The notes under the pieces were generated by a model. The model was not told where the DNA came from and did no database searches. It worked only from the letters and a program-made list of their open reading frames with translations. The position numbers and the translations under genes are program-made. Below, in pieces: positions 18,872 to 27,754 of a stretch of 64,000 nucleotides of DNA; position 1 is the first letter of the stretch, and the number at the start of each line of letters is the position of its first letter. The DNA is from Rhizobium sp. 32-5/1 (GTDB taxonomy: Bacteria > Pseudomonadota > Alphaproteobacteria > Rhizobiales > Rhizobiaceae): NCBI RefSeq assembly GCF_029537235.1, contig NZ_CP120640.1, positions 1 to 64,000 of the forward strand. Direction: 5' to 3'.

Positions 18872-20044
18872 TTAGCGGATTGTTGGCATCTCCCGCGGGG
18901 CGCGCTTGGTAAGGAGCCGCGGTCCGTCCTTGGTGATGGCGATGTTCTCTTCGTGGACGATCATTTTCCCTGGTGCGTATTCCATTCCGGGTTCGATGGT
19001 CAGCACCATATTCTCGACGATCACGGTGCCATCACCGAGCCTATGGGAAGGCGGTTCGGTCAGCTGCAATCCCAACCCGTGGCCAAGGCGGCCGACGTTG
19101 TTGCCGATGGCACCGGCATCGTCGATGATCTTCGCCATGGCGCGGAACACGTCGTCGGTCTTCGCGCCAGGCACAGCCGCAGCGATTCCGGCCTCCGTCG
19201 CCAGCCAAAGGGCGTCGTGAACGCGTTTCGCTTCATCGGAGATGCTGCCGATCGCGTAGTTCCGATCGAAGTCACAGAAGTACCCGTCAAATGTTGAACC
19301 TGTATCGATAAAAAGGACGTCACCCGCCTGGATCAGACGGTCGTGGGGCCCACACACGATCTGCGACACGCCGCCTGGTCCGGAGATCGCCGGCATGAAT
19401 GGGGTGGCGTCCGCACCACGGCGGGCAATGTCAATCCGTAACTTTCGGGCGATCTCGCGTTCGCTCTCGCCGATCGAAATACTCGCGGGGAGGGCCTCGT
19501 AAGCATCGCTTGCAATTTGGCAAATGTAATGGATGTGGTCGATTTCCGCCGGGGTCTTGACCATGCGGATTTCCCAGATGCAGGGCGATCCATCGGCGAT
19601 CTCAAGCGCGAGGGTATCGCGCAACCTAAGCAGATCCGACACAGGCATGCGCAGCGCCATCTCGCGGCCAAGCTCCGCACCAATGCGACCATAGCGCCGT
19701 GGAAAGCTTTCGATCGTCGATTTGAGCAGAGAGATGCCGTCATCCTCGGGATTCGGAGCCTGCCAGGTGCGAATATCTTTCATCCAGGTCAGCGCCATTT
19801 CCGGCGCCCCGATTTCCGGGATGACGGCTACCGGATCACCTTCGAGCGGAACGACAACGAACCACGGCCTGGTCGGGCTTTCCCAGAACTGGGAGTCAAA
19901 TCCCGTGAAGTAGCGGACATTTGGCGGCGAAGAGACCAGCAGCGCATCGAACTTGTGCCTGTGCATGATCTGTCTTGCGCGCTCGACGCGGGTCTCGAAT
20001 TCTTTTGGCGAAAAGCCGCGCTGGGGAATGTTGATGGCGCTCAT
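18872..20044 (-). CDS. M24-family metallopeptidase / ectoine-hydrolase-like protein
   Basis: The 390-aa product has a creatinase N-terminal domain and a pita-bread catalytic domain. All five metal ligands are visible: Asp in FIDTGSTFDG, Asp in FCDFDRNYA, His in LGHGLGLQL, Glu in TIEPGMEY and Glu in IVHEENIA. The family includes Xaa-Pro peptidases, creatinase and the ectoine hydrolase DoeA/EutD. Position between the transporter and a diaminopropionate ammonia-lyase gene suggests it opens or hydrolyses a conjugate of a small diamino acid. Ectoine itself is less likely because the other ectoine genes (racemase, cyclodeaminase, deacetylase) are absent. Confidence 0.85.
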   Translation of the reverse strand: MSAINIPQRGFSPKEFETRVERARQIMHRHKFDALLVSSPPNVRYFTGFDSQFWESPTRPWFVVVPLEGDPVAVIPEIGAPEMALTWMKDIRTWQAPNPEDDGISLLKSTIESFPRRYGRIGAELGREMALRMPVSDLLRLRDTLALEIADGSPCIWEIRMVKTPAEIDHIHYICQIASDAYEALPASISIGESEREIARKLRIDIARRGADATPFMPAISGPGGVSQIVCGPHDRLIQAGDVLFIDTGSTFDGYFCDFDRNYAIGSISDEAKRVHDALWLATEAGIAAAVPGAKTDDVFRAMAKIIDDAGAIGNNVGRLGHGLGLQLTEPPSHRLGDGTVIVENMVLTIEPGMEYAPGKMIVHEENIAITKDGPRLLTKRAPREMPTIR

Positions 20045-20088
20045 TTTTGTTCCCTTTCTATAGGTTGGTTTGATTGGGATTTGGCATA

Positions 20089-21287
20089 TCAGCTTGAATG
20101 GTTGGCAACGTTCCGAAGCACTTCATCAGCGGTTGAACCGACTATGTTTTCGTAAGAAGCTGGATCGGTTGCACTTTCCGTGTTGATGAGAAGGACGCGG
20201 CTACTATCGTTGAGGCCAAGTCTCCTGCGCACCTCTGGATCACCGGCAACGGCCAGCAGCCCCGCCAGCCCGGCGCAACCACTTTCGCCCGCGACAATAG
20301 GCTGTTCTCGAAAGGCCAGCTTGCGCATGGCGTCCTTCGCCTCCTCTTCCGAAACTGTGGCGAAGGCGGTTGCGGTTGCGTTCAGGATCCGCCAGGCGAC
20401 CAGAGACGGCGTGTAGCACTCAAGCATGGCCATGATGGTTGGTTCGGTGGGAGAAAACGAAGAGAGCCGTCCGGCCTTTGCAGACATGAACAGGCAGGCT
20501 GCACGGTCAGGTTCGACGACAATCGTCTTTATGTTCTCGTGTCCAAGCGCCTCACTGAGATGGAGCGAAATGCTGCTCGCAAAGCCACCGACCCCTGCCT
20601 GTAGAAACACATGGGTTGGCGGATCGATGTTAAGTTCTTCGATCTGATCCAAGGCCTCTTCAGCGAGAATCGTATACCCCTGCGCCACCAACGATGGGAT
20701 CTCCTCGTAACCCTCCCACGATGTATCTGAAACGAGCACCCAACCGCGCTCCTTGCTGACCCGTTCGGCTTCATCGACAGACATGTCGTAGTTGCCCTTG
20801 ACACGCACGATTTCATCCGCGCCGATCGCCGCAGCGCGGGCGGTTGTCACCCCTCATGGACAAAGATGACCGAACGGCAACCGAGAATGCGCGCGCCGGC
20901 GGCCACCGACTTCCCATGGTTTCCATCGGTGGCGCAGCAGAACGTAATCGATGCCGCGAATCCACGAGCTGCTGGAGAGATGAGCTGCGCGATGGAGATG
21001 TTGTCTTCGAGGTGCGCCTCCAGCATGCGCTTAAAAAGGGTCATCACCGCATATGCCCCGCCAAGAGCCTTGAAGCTGCCGAGACCTAACCGCTGTCCCT
21101 CGTCCTTCATTACGACCGTCGCCACTTCGGTTGCCTGCGCGATCTCTGGCAGCAAGATCAGCGGCGTTGAACGTTCGTTTCGCCAGAGGCTGAGGTAGGG
21201 GCGTACAAGGTTCGGCGCCGCAGCGCCGAGAAGCACCTTGTCGGACTCGGTTAGAAGGTCGTGGTCGGGAGAATGGAAATGGATCAT
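20089..21287 (-). CDS. dpaL: Diaminopropionate ammonia-lyase (one frameshift)
   Basis: Adding one base to the C-run at 20850-20853 restores a 399-aa frame (…VIFVHEGVTTARAAAIGADEI). The PLP-lysine segment LGLGSFKALGGAYAV is near residue 71, the ATDGNHGKSVA phosphate-contact segment follows, and GVGGFASSI lies in the second half. This is the fold-type II enzyme that converts 2,3-diaminopropionate to pyruvate and two ammonia. The length agrees with known DAPAL proteins (about 400 aa). It is the first gene of the operon and faces an Lrp-type regulator. The substrate might be a related 3-substituted alanine; DAPAL identity rests on overall sequence resemblance. Confidence 0.8.
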
Positions 21288-21391
21288 GGCCGCCTCGTTC
21301 GTCGATTGCGAGACAATATTGCGGAACGACCTTTATTTGCGCTCTCATTTCACATAGTCTTTGCAAGAAGTTTGCGCGAACGAGGGGAAAT

Positions 21392-21868
21392 ATGGTTCGA
21401 TCTATCGCAGTTGAGCTCGATGACTTCGATGTGAAAATCCTGCGCATGGTGCAGCAGGACAACCATGCGTCTCAACGCGTCATCGCAGAGAAAATTGGGC
21501 TGTCGCCTCCCGCGGTCGCACGCCGACTTCAGCATCTGCGCGAAACAAAAGTCATCCGACAAGATATTGCGGTGCTGGACGAGACTGCCGTCGGGCGGCC
21601 GCTGACGATCATCGTCCATGTCACCACCGAGAATGAACGGTTGGACCTGCTGGATGCAATGAAGGATCGCTTCAACCGGTGTCCACAGGTTCAGCAGTGC
21701 TATTACGTTACTGGCGAGATGGACTTCATCCTGATCCTCAACGTGAAGGACATGGCAGAGTACAATGAGGTCACGCGGAGGTTGTTTTTCGACGCGGGCA
21801 ACGTCAAAAGTTTCCGCACCTGCGTGTCCATGGAAAACGTCAAGACCCACGGCCCAATTCCGGTGTGA
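21392..21868 (+). CDS. Lrp/AsnC family regulator of the DAPAL operon
   Basis: The 158-aa product has an N-terminal helix-turn-helix (NHASQRVIAEKIGLSPPAVA, about residues 24-43) and a C-terminal RAM ligand domain. It is divergent from the DAPAL operon across about 100 bases that must hold both promoters, and so is its probable regulator. Lrp-type proteins commonly respond to the amino acid substrate of the neighbouring operon. Confidence 0.88.
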   Translation: MVRSIAVELDDFDVKILRMVQQDNHASQRVIAEKIGLSPPAVARRLQHLRETKVIRQDIAVLDETAVGRPLTIIVHVTTENERLDLLDAMKDRFNRCPQVQQCYYVTGEMDFILILNVKDMAEYNEVTRRLFFDAGNVKSFRTCVSMENVKTHGPIPV

Positions 21869-22098
21869 GACCCGTTTGAACCAATGACTGAGCGTTGCGG
21901 GTCAACAGGGTTCGAATATCGTTCGTTTATGGTCAGGCACCAACTGCCGTACCGATCGCTATGGTGGTGCGACGATCAAGGAGCGGTCACGGTTCGCAAG
22001 CGAGGTCGTCGCTGCCATTCGGGGGGCGGTTGGCCCGGACTTTCCGATCATCCTGGGTCGGTTGGTGTGTGAAGAAATTCAATGCCACAGACTCGAAC

Positions 22099-23174
22099 TC
22101 AAACCGCTCGCGCTCCTCGCCCGCTGACCGCGCCAGGATGGGAGGTAGCTAACGCTATCTCCATCGCGAGAGCCCTCCGCGGGTGCCCTTTAGCATCGCC
22201 AATAGGCATGGTTTGCGATGGCTTCGACGATGTCTGGAAACGGCTCCTGTAGTCATTCGGACTTACGCCGATGGTTTTGGCGAAGACCCGGCGCATAGCA
22301 TTCACGTCCGCGAAGCCGCAAGTGGTAGCGATCCTCAAGAGCGGCTGCGTGGTGTCCTGCAGCAGTCGTCTCGCAGCGTCCGTGCGGGCGGCTGCAACGA
22401 ATTCCGCCGGCGTGAAGCCGAGCTCCTTACGGAAGACCCGAGCGAAGTTCCGGGTGCTCATGCCGACCTCGTGGGCAAGACTCTCCACGTCGAGGTCGCG
22501 GTTCAAATTCGACAAAACGTACTCCTGGGCCTTCTGGATCAGGGTCGTTTCCGACATCTGGCCGACGAGATACGCACTGAACTGCGACTGTCCGCCAGGT
22601 CTTTTCATGAACATGACCATGTAGCGCGCAACGATCATTGCGGTGTCCTTGCCATGGTCTTCCTCGACGAGCGACAATGCGAGATCGATACCTGCCGTGA
22701 CACCGGCAGCCGTTATCAGAGACCCGTCGCGCACGTAGATGGCGTCGGCATCCAGATCGATATCGGGATATTCGTCGCTGAACTTCGCGGCGCATTCCCA
22801 ATGCGTGGTAACCCTTTTTCCGTCGAGAAGACCGGCGGCGGCGAGCAGGAACACTCCAGTGCAGATCGATCCGAACCGTCTGGCCGTCGGTACTCGACGC
22901 TGGAGCCAGGCGATGACGGCTGGGTCGATTTCGAAGAAGGCCGGATCGCCTGCTACGAGTAGGGTGTCGATATCCTCGTCCTCATCGAAGATTGTCCGAT
23001 CGGCCATGAACCGCAACTGACCCGTTCCCGCCACGGAAGGGGCGCCAGTCGACATGATTTGGATATCGTAAGCGTCCATGTCGCCCAATCGTCTTGCCGC
23101 CTCCCAGAAGACCTCGGCGGGACCAACGATGTCGAGTGACTGTACGCCGGGGGCGCGAGGATGACGATTCGCAT
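22099..23174 (-). CDS. GlxA-type regulator: DJ-1/PfpI domain plus AraC domain (one frameshift)
   Basis: The first residues MRIVILAPP lie in a different frame from the rest. Adding one base to the G-run at 23149-23153 gives MRIVILAPPGVQSLDIVGPA, the standard GlxA start, with AGGAGG upstream of 23174. The DJ-1/PfpI-like domain (about residues 1-180) has the nucleophile-elbow segment GSICTGVFLLAAAG. The C-terminal AraC domain has two helix-turn-helix units (ESLAHEVGMSTRNFARVF and RIATTCGFADVNAMRRVF). It is the last gene in the nitrile hydratase/cobalt cluster on the minus strand and may regulate it. Such regulators often sense nitrogen compounds. Confidence 0.82.
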
Positions 23175-23179
23175 GGGCT

Positions 23180-23485
23180 TTAGCCTCCTGGTTTGTCATT
23201 CACCAAATTGGTCATGCAAGATCGCTGCCAGTCCCCTCGCGTCAGGCTGCGTCGTATCTGCCTGCTGTTAAGGTGGAAGTTGCATCCCTCATGGACATCC
23301 CCCTTGTCGATCTTCGCCTTTGCTGCCGCTTCAAATGCGACGTCGTTCTGTTCATAGAATTCGACGCAGTCTTGCTGCACTGGGAATTTGAACAATAGTG
23401 CACGGAATGCTCGGCGATGAACGATGCAGTTGCCACCATTTCCGGCGGCAAACTGCAGGGCATCGAGGTCGTCCCTCCAGATCAT
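23180..23485 (-). CDS. Small hypothetical protein downstream of cbtA
   Basis: The 101-aa product starts MIWRDDLDALQFAAGNGG nine bases after the CbtA stop, so translation is probably coupled. It contains VEFYEQNDVAFEAAAKAKID and NFHLNSRQIRRSL, and the sequence looks like a real, helical small protein rather than a shadow frame. The last 15 residues run close to the GlxA ribosome binding site, so the true end may be slightly earlier if a base is missing. I do not recognise the family firmly. Confidence 0.45.
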   Translation of the reverse strand: MIWRDDLDALQFAAGNGGNCIVHRRAFRALLFKFPVQQDCVEFYEQNDVAFEAAAKAKIDKGDVHEGCNFHLNSRQIRRSLTRGDWQRSCMTNLVNDKPGG

Positions 23486-23493
23486 ATCGTTGC

Positions 23494-24219
23494 TCACGTC
23501 GCGCGTTCGAAGCGGTTGAAGAGTGTCCCGCTCAACGAGCCCAAGAGCGCCCAGAACGCGAGGCTGGTCATGACTGCCGCGGCAACAAATTGACGCTCGA
23601 GAGCTTCCGGAGCCAGCGCGTGCGTCCCTTCTGGCGCTGCAGGGGCGCCGATCAAATGAGGCGCGGCGATCAGCGCGATGGCAATCAGGGCCGCCCATGG
23701 CTTACGCTTGAACGCGATCAGTCCGATGCCCGCGGCAGTCGCCAGGGCGGTTCCGATCCACCAGAGTTGCCGGTCACCAAGCGGAGCAGAGGGTGTCCCT
23801 GGCAGTTCGGGCGGCAGACCCAGCATGGGAGCGAGCATTACACATGCGAACCCTGCCAATCCCCAAAGCAGGCCTTCGCGCCACGTTACGGGTTTTCCGC
23901 GCGTTGCGATAAGGCCGCACAGCACCAGCGCATATCCAATCGCGGTCAGCATGTTGGCGGCCACCGTGAACGCCATTCGTTCAAACCCGTCTGCGGGTTC
24001 CCAGGCGCCTTCTTCGTGATCGTGACCAGCTTCATGGACGTGGGCATCCGCCATGGGGGACTTGGTGATCGCCTCGGGCTCCACGTCGCCCGCTTTTTCG
24101 TAGACTTCCGCCTTGGCGATCAACTGGCTTGTGCCGGCAAACTGAACCGCGCTTACGGACACACCAACGATGACGCCGGTAAGGGCAGCGGTAAAAACGA
24201 TGGAGCGAAACAAAGACAT
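23494..24219 (-). CDS. cbtA: CbtA family cobalt transporter subunit
   Basis: The 241-aa product has five or six membrane segments and a His-rich loop (DAHVHEAGHDHEE, near residues 58-70) likely to bind cobalt. The pattern matches CbtA, predicted to import cobalt with the small subunit CbtB. The ATG at 24219 is used rather than an upstream one inside the spacer. It follows cbtB by a few bases. Linkage to a cobalt-type nitrile hydratase explains the need for cobalt uptake; elsewhere cbtAB is linked to cobalamin synthesis. Confidence 0.85.
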   Translation of the reverse strand: MSLFRSIVFTAALTGVIVGVSVSAVQFAGTSQLIAKAEVYEKAGDVEPEAITKSPMADAHVHEAGHDHEEGAWEPADGFERMAFTVAANMLTAIGYALVLCGLIATRGKPVTWREGLLWGLAGFACVMLAPMLGLPPELPGTPSAPLGDRQLWWIGTALATAAGIGLIAFKRKPWAALIAIALIAAPHLIGAPAAPEGTHALAPEALERQFVAAAVMTSLAFWALLGSLSGTLFNRFERAT

Positions 24220-24230
24220 TTCAGAGGCCC

Positions 24231-24419
24231 TCAGTGGCAAGGAAACGCATTGGCATGACGGGTGTCATGCGCTGCGTTGTGAACGATCTCGATATGGGAG
24301 AACCCTACGAAGCCGACGATGATCGCGCCAAAGCACAAGGCCATCGCCGCCTGAAGAATTCTGGCTGCGGAGTTCGCTATGATTGGCGTCGAGATGTTTG
24401 AAGTTGCGGATACTGACAT
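24231..24419 (-). CDS. cbtB: CbtB family small cobalt transporter subunit
   Basis: This 62-aa protein has one membrane segment (ALCFGAIIVGFVGFSHIEIV) and a C-terminal histidine cluster, VHNAAHDTRHANAFPCH, the hallmark of CbtB. It lies just upstream of cbtA in the same operon. The His cluster is expected to bind cobalt outside the membrane. Confidence 0.85.
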   Translation of the reverse strand: MSVSATSNISTPIIANSAARILQAAMALCFGAIIVGFVGFSHIEIVHNAAHDTRHANAFPCH

Positions 24420-24479
24420 TTTTCGTACCTTTCGAGACGGGCGGCGTGCCCTTTGCGAAGTATCTGTTGCTGTTTTTGA

Positions 24480-24821
24480 TCAGGCCGCGAGCACGGCCCG
24501 GATCTCTTCGGGATCGATGATGCCAGCCTTGACGACTGCCTTCTCGAGCGCCGCCAGGAACTGGTCGTAGTAGTTCCATGTCGAGCGATCGACAGGATGG
24601 GCATCCTCCCAGGCCTTGATCGTCGAGATCAGTTCGTCGCGAAAATCATCCCACTCAAAAATGCCGTTCTTGGCGAGCGCCAGGGCTATTCCGAACGAGG
24701 ACCGCTCCCACTGCGAACCGAAGCAGAGAGACCCGTTGGCGCGAGGAGGATTATCGGTCTTCCCCATCATCTCAGTGATTGCGAAGTGTTCGAACTGGGT
24801 CAGCATCGTCGACGGCCTCAC
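24480..24821 (-). CDS. Nitrile hydratase accessory/activator protein
   Basis: The 113-aa product contains FGSQWERSSFGIALAL and WNYYDQFLAALEKAV, features of the small nitrile hydratase accessory proteins that resemble the N-terminal part of the beta subunit. In cobalt enzymes these act as self-subunit-swapping chaperones that bring cobalt-loaded alpha subunit into the mature enzyme. The GTG start overlaps the nthA stop by four bases; an ATG fifteen bases further in is the alternative. Confidence 0.8.
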   Translation of the reverse strand: MRPSTMLTQFEHFAITEMMGKTDNPPRANGSLCFGSQWERSSFGIALALAKNGIFEWDDFRDELISTIKAWEDAHPVDRSTWNYYDQFLAALEKAVVKAGIIDPEEIRAVLAA

Positions 24822-25435
24822 GCGGCCTTGGCGATGGCGACGCCCATCATTGCCTCGGGAGTGACGAGCGCCTCGAGTTCCGCTTCCGTCATTCCTTCTG
24901 TGCCAACCGGACGTTCAGGAATGACGAACCAGCGGATCTGCGCACTGGAATCCCACACTTTGATTTCGATGGCTTCGGGGACCGGGAGTCCGAACTCGCC
25001 CAGAACAGCGCGTGGTTCTCGGGCGGCGCGGCTGCGAAAGGTGGGATCCTTGTACCAGTAGGGAGGCAGCCCCAGGACCGGCCAGGGATAGCAGGAGCAA
25101 AGTGTGCATATGATAAGGTTGTGCACATCCGGCGAGTTCGCGACGGCACGCATATGCTCGCCCTCGGCGCCTGCCATGCCCTCGGGCAGATTGAGTTCGG
25201 CGATCGCCGCCGGTGTGTCTGTCACGAGCCGATCTTTGAAGGACGGGTCAACCCAGGCTCGGGCGACGATCTTTGCACCGTTGAAGGGTCCCATCTTCGT
25301 TTCGAAGAAGTCGAGGACCGTGTCGACGGTCTTGTCCGTAATAATGCCCTTTTTGATCAGCAGGGCTTCGAGAGCCTTGACCCGCGCGGCGCTGTAGGCT
25401 TCGCGATCCTCGCGATATTGAAAGCGGTCGATCAT
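24818..25435 (-). CDS. nthA: Cobalt-type nitrile hydratase alpha subunit
   Basis: The 205-aa product carries the metal-binding motif CTLCSCYPWPV at residues 110-120. Cys110, Cys113 and Cys115 are the ligands, and the Thr at 111 marks the cobalt type (iron enzymes have Ser). The enzyme hydrates nitriles to amides in the cytoplasm. AGGAGC precedes the ATG at 25435. Gene order beta-alpha-activator is the one usual for cobalt enzymes, and cbtBA and a CobW gene in the same operon fit the metal assignment. Confidence 0.93.
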   Translation of the reverse strand: MIDRFQYREDREAYSAARVKALEALLIKKGIITDKTVDTVLDFFETKMGPFNGAKIVARAWVDPSFKDRLVTDTPAAIAELNLPEGMAGAEGEHMRAVANSPDVHNLIICTLCSCYPWPVLGLPPYWYKDPTFRSRAAREPRAVLGEFGLPVPEAIEIKVWDSSAQIRWFVIPERPVGTEGMTEAELEALVTPEAMMGVAIAKAA

Positions 25436-25463
25436 GTGATGTGTGCTCCTATTGGATGGCGGG

Positions 25464-26207
25464 TCAAGCAGCCTGTTTGGCAGATGCTGCCGCAGGCGCT
25501 TCGACGTAGTGCGAATACAGATCGGCGTAGAGACTGAAGTTTTTCTCAGTGTTGCCGGGCCAGAGGTCTTCCGGTTCGAACCGAATGCAGTAGACGGGCA
25601 TTGCAGCGCCGATGCCGTCAGTCCCTGTATCGCAGAGGTAGACGTAGGCTCCGTCATAAACCGTCTCGACGGTACCGCTCTTGTTGCGAAGAAAGCCCGG
25701 AAGTCTGGTGTGCTCGATGGAGGGAACGTTCTTGATTGAAACCAAGTCACCGACCGCGAAATCAAAAGACACATTCGTGTCGCGCTTCGGGCTGTCGCCT
25801 TCGACGAGATATTGCACGACCCGGTTGTCGATGGCCGCGTCGCCGGCGGCCGGGAACGGCTTCGACGGATCTCTATAAAATTCTTCCGTCAACGCGTCGA
25901 GTTCTTCCGCGGTGATATATCCGTTGTCGATGAAGTAGCCGGAAATGCCGCCAAGCCATTTTTCGTAATAGCGGAATTTGAAATAATCGAACGGGTTCAG
26001 GGATTCGGCACCCTTTCGAAGGTCCGCCCATGTCCAAACAGTCGTGAATTTGGACGGTGTCGGGGGAAGTGGCAGTTGCGAGGAAAGCGCCATCATAGCC
26101 GTATGGATGCCGAAGATGCGGGTTTCCCAGGTCTCGACGAAAACGCGAGTTTCGGTGCTCACCGGGCCTAGACCCTCAAGCCCGCCTAGATAGTGTTGCA
26201 GTTTCAT
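25464..26207 (-). CDS. nthB: Nitrile hydratase beta subunit
   Basis: The 247-aa product has the N-terminal helical segment (MKLQHYLGGLEGLGPV) and the C-terminal SH3-like barrel (GDLVSIKNVPSIEHTRLPGF, then VYCIRFEPEDLWP) typical of the family. It pairs with the alpha subunit encoded 28 bases downstream. AAGGACAACGTC lies before the ATG. The length is a little above the usual 220-235 aa, due mainly to the insertion around residues 110-145. Confidence 0.92.
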   Translation of the reverse strand: MKLQHYLGGLEGLGPVSTETRVFVETWETRIFGIHTAMMALSSQLPLPPTPSKFTTVWTWADLRKGAESLNPFDYFKFRYYEKWLGGISGYFIDNGYITAEELDALTEEFYRDPSKPFPAAGDAAIDNRVVQYLVEGDSPKRDTNVSFDFAVGDLVSIKNVPSIEHTRLPGFLRNKSGTVETVYDGAYVYLCDTGTDGIGAAMPVYCIRFEPEDLWPGNTEKNFSLYADLYSHYVEAPAAASAKQAA

Positions 26208-26233
26208 GACGTTGTCCTTTCTGCGTTGCGGAA

Positions 26234-26734
26234 TTAGGCGGTGATCGGCTTCTTGGCCGCCAGGAGATTGGTGCCCATTTCGGAGAGCAACCCGAAGACG
26301 CCCCCAAGGAGCATGGCGGCCATCGCGACGAGTGTTGGATGATTGATGCCGGAGGTCGCAACGGTGGTGTTGGTGGCGGCCGTCGTGCCAACGAAGGAGG
26401 CGAAGCCAAAGACGATCGCTGGAGTGAAGCTCAGGATCGGAATGGAGGAAGCAAGTACCATTGCCGACGTGCCGAGACCGACCAGGACGGCAGCGAAGAT
26501 TGGATAGGCTGGTCCGAACTGGATGATTAGGAGCGTGATCGTAGCGATGATGATGCCCGTCCAGTTCGAAACAATGCTTTTGATCAGTCCGCGCTGGCCA
26601 CCGCCACAAGCGAAGAAGGAAGCCCAGGCGATGAACGTCACCCAGACGGGAACGGGAAATACGGTCGCGGTAATGTAGGTATCGATCGCGCCCAGGACGC
26701 CAAGGCTGATCATTGCGGCAACGAGAGGGGGCAT
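26234..26734 (-). CDS. DUF1097 family membrane protein
   Basis: The 166-aa product has about five membrane segments, including ITATVFPVPVWVTFIAWASF and IIIATITLLIIQFGPAYPIF, and a GGG turn after FFAC. It resembles DUF1097 proteins (YcdZ-like) of unknown function. Its place between the CobW gene and nthB suggests a role in metal or nitrile/amide movement. CAAGGAGACAG precedes the ATG. Confidence 0.72.
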   Translation of the reverse strand: MPPLVAAMISLGVLGAIDTYITATVFPVPVWVTFIAWASFFACGGGQRGLIKSIVSNWTGIIIATITLLIIQFGPAYPIFAAVLVGLGTSAMVLASSIPILSFTPAIVFGFASFVGTTAATNTTVATSGINHPTLVAMAAMLLGGVFGLLSEMGTNLLAAKKPITA

Positions 26735-26779
26735 GTTCTGTCTCCTTGATGGACAAGTGGCATTTCCGGAATGAAGGGG

Positions 26780-27754
26780 TCAGGAAGCGAGCGCATGCGG
26801 ATTGGCAAGGCAGCTTCTGAAACCCTCGCGCAAGCCGCGTTCGTCGAGATTGCGACCGATAAAGACCAAGTCGCTCAGGCGAGCCTCGGAGGGCTGCCAG
26901 ATCTTGCCGGGGCGTCCTTCCAGGGTCATATGGACGCCATGGAAGACGTATCGCCTCGCCTCGCCGGCGAAGTTCAACACACCCTTCATGCGGAAAAGAT
27001 CGGTGCCGATCTCCTGGACAAGCCGGTTGAGCCAACGGTTGAGGGCGGCCGGGTCGAGAGCCTCGTAGTCGCGGATAGCGACGCAGCCGATCGTTTGGTC
27101 GTGCTCGTGGGCATGTTCGTCCAGAATGTTCGGATCGATCGCCAGAATGTTTTTGAGGTCGAAGGCGCCGATCCCCAGGACGTCCGCCAGTTCCACGTCG
27201 CAGGAACTTGTGCGGATGATCCGGGCCAGCGGGTTGCGCCTCTTCAGGTCCTGTTCGATTTCGATCAAACGATATTCGTCTTCAAGATCGATCTTGTTGA
27301 GCAAGAGGACGTCGGCGAAACTGATCTGCTCGACCGCCGCCTCCTGCGAGAGCTGGCGCGATATGTGACGCGCGTCGACAACTGTCACGATCGCATCGAG
27401 CTCAAGCCTTGCCGATAGAACCTCGTCGAGAATGAACGACTGTATGACCGGGGCGGGGTCGGCGAGCCCCGACGTCTCGATTATGAAACGGTCGATTGGT
27501 CGTCCAGATGCGAGCAGGCTGCGGATGGCGGCGATAAGATCGTCACGGACCGTGCAGCAAATGCAACCATTGTTGAGCTCGACGATTTCATCCTTGGTCT
27601 GAACGACGAGCTGTCCATCTATCCCGACCTCCCCATACTCGTTGACGATGACTGCGACACGCTCGGCGCTTCCCAAGCTCAAGATCCGGTTCAGCAGGGT
27701 TGTCTTCCCCGCGCCCAGAAACCCCGTCAGGATTGTTGTTTTCAACTTCGACAT
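26780..27754 (-). CDS. CobW/P47K family GTPase metallochaperone
   Basis: The 324-aa product has the P-loop GFLGAGKTTLLN (residues 11-22), the metal-binding CxCC motif at Cys64, Cys66 and Cys67, and LLNKIDL (G4 motif). The C-terminal CobW_C domain contains RMKGVLNFAGEARRYVFHGV. Related proteins deliver cobalt or other metals; in nitrile hydratase operons such GTPases act as activators. It is the first gene of the operon that includes DUF1097, nthB, nthA, the activator and cbtBA. Confidence 0.88.
   Translation of the reverse strand: MSKLKTTILTGFLGAGKTTLLNRILSLGSAERVAVIVNEYGEVGIDGQLVVQTKDEIVELNNGCICCTVRDDLIAAIRSLLASGRPIDRFIIETSGLADPAPVIQSFILDEVLSARLELDAIVTVVDARHISRQLSQEAAVEQISFADVLLLNKIDLEDEYRLIEIEQDLKRRNPLARIIRTSSCDVELADVLGIGAFDLKNILAIDPNILDEHAHEHDQTIGCVAIRDYEALDPAALNRWLNRLVQEIGTDLFRMKGVLNFAGEARRYVFHGVHMTLEGRPGKIWQPSEARLSDLVFIGRNLDERGLREGFRSCLANPHALAS

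Noticed and set aside
18872..21287. Ectoine/hydroxyectoine degradation operon
   Set aside because: Only the M24 hydrolase resembles that pathway; the deacetylase, racemase-like and cyclodeaminase genes are missing and the lyase matches diaminopropionate ammonia-lyase.
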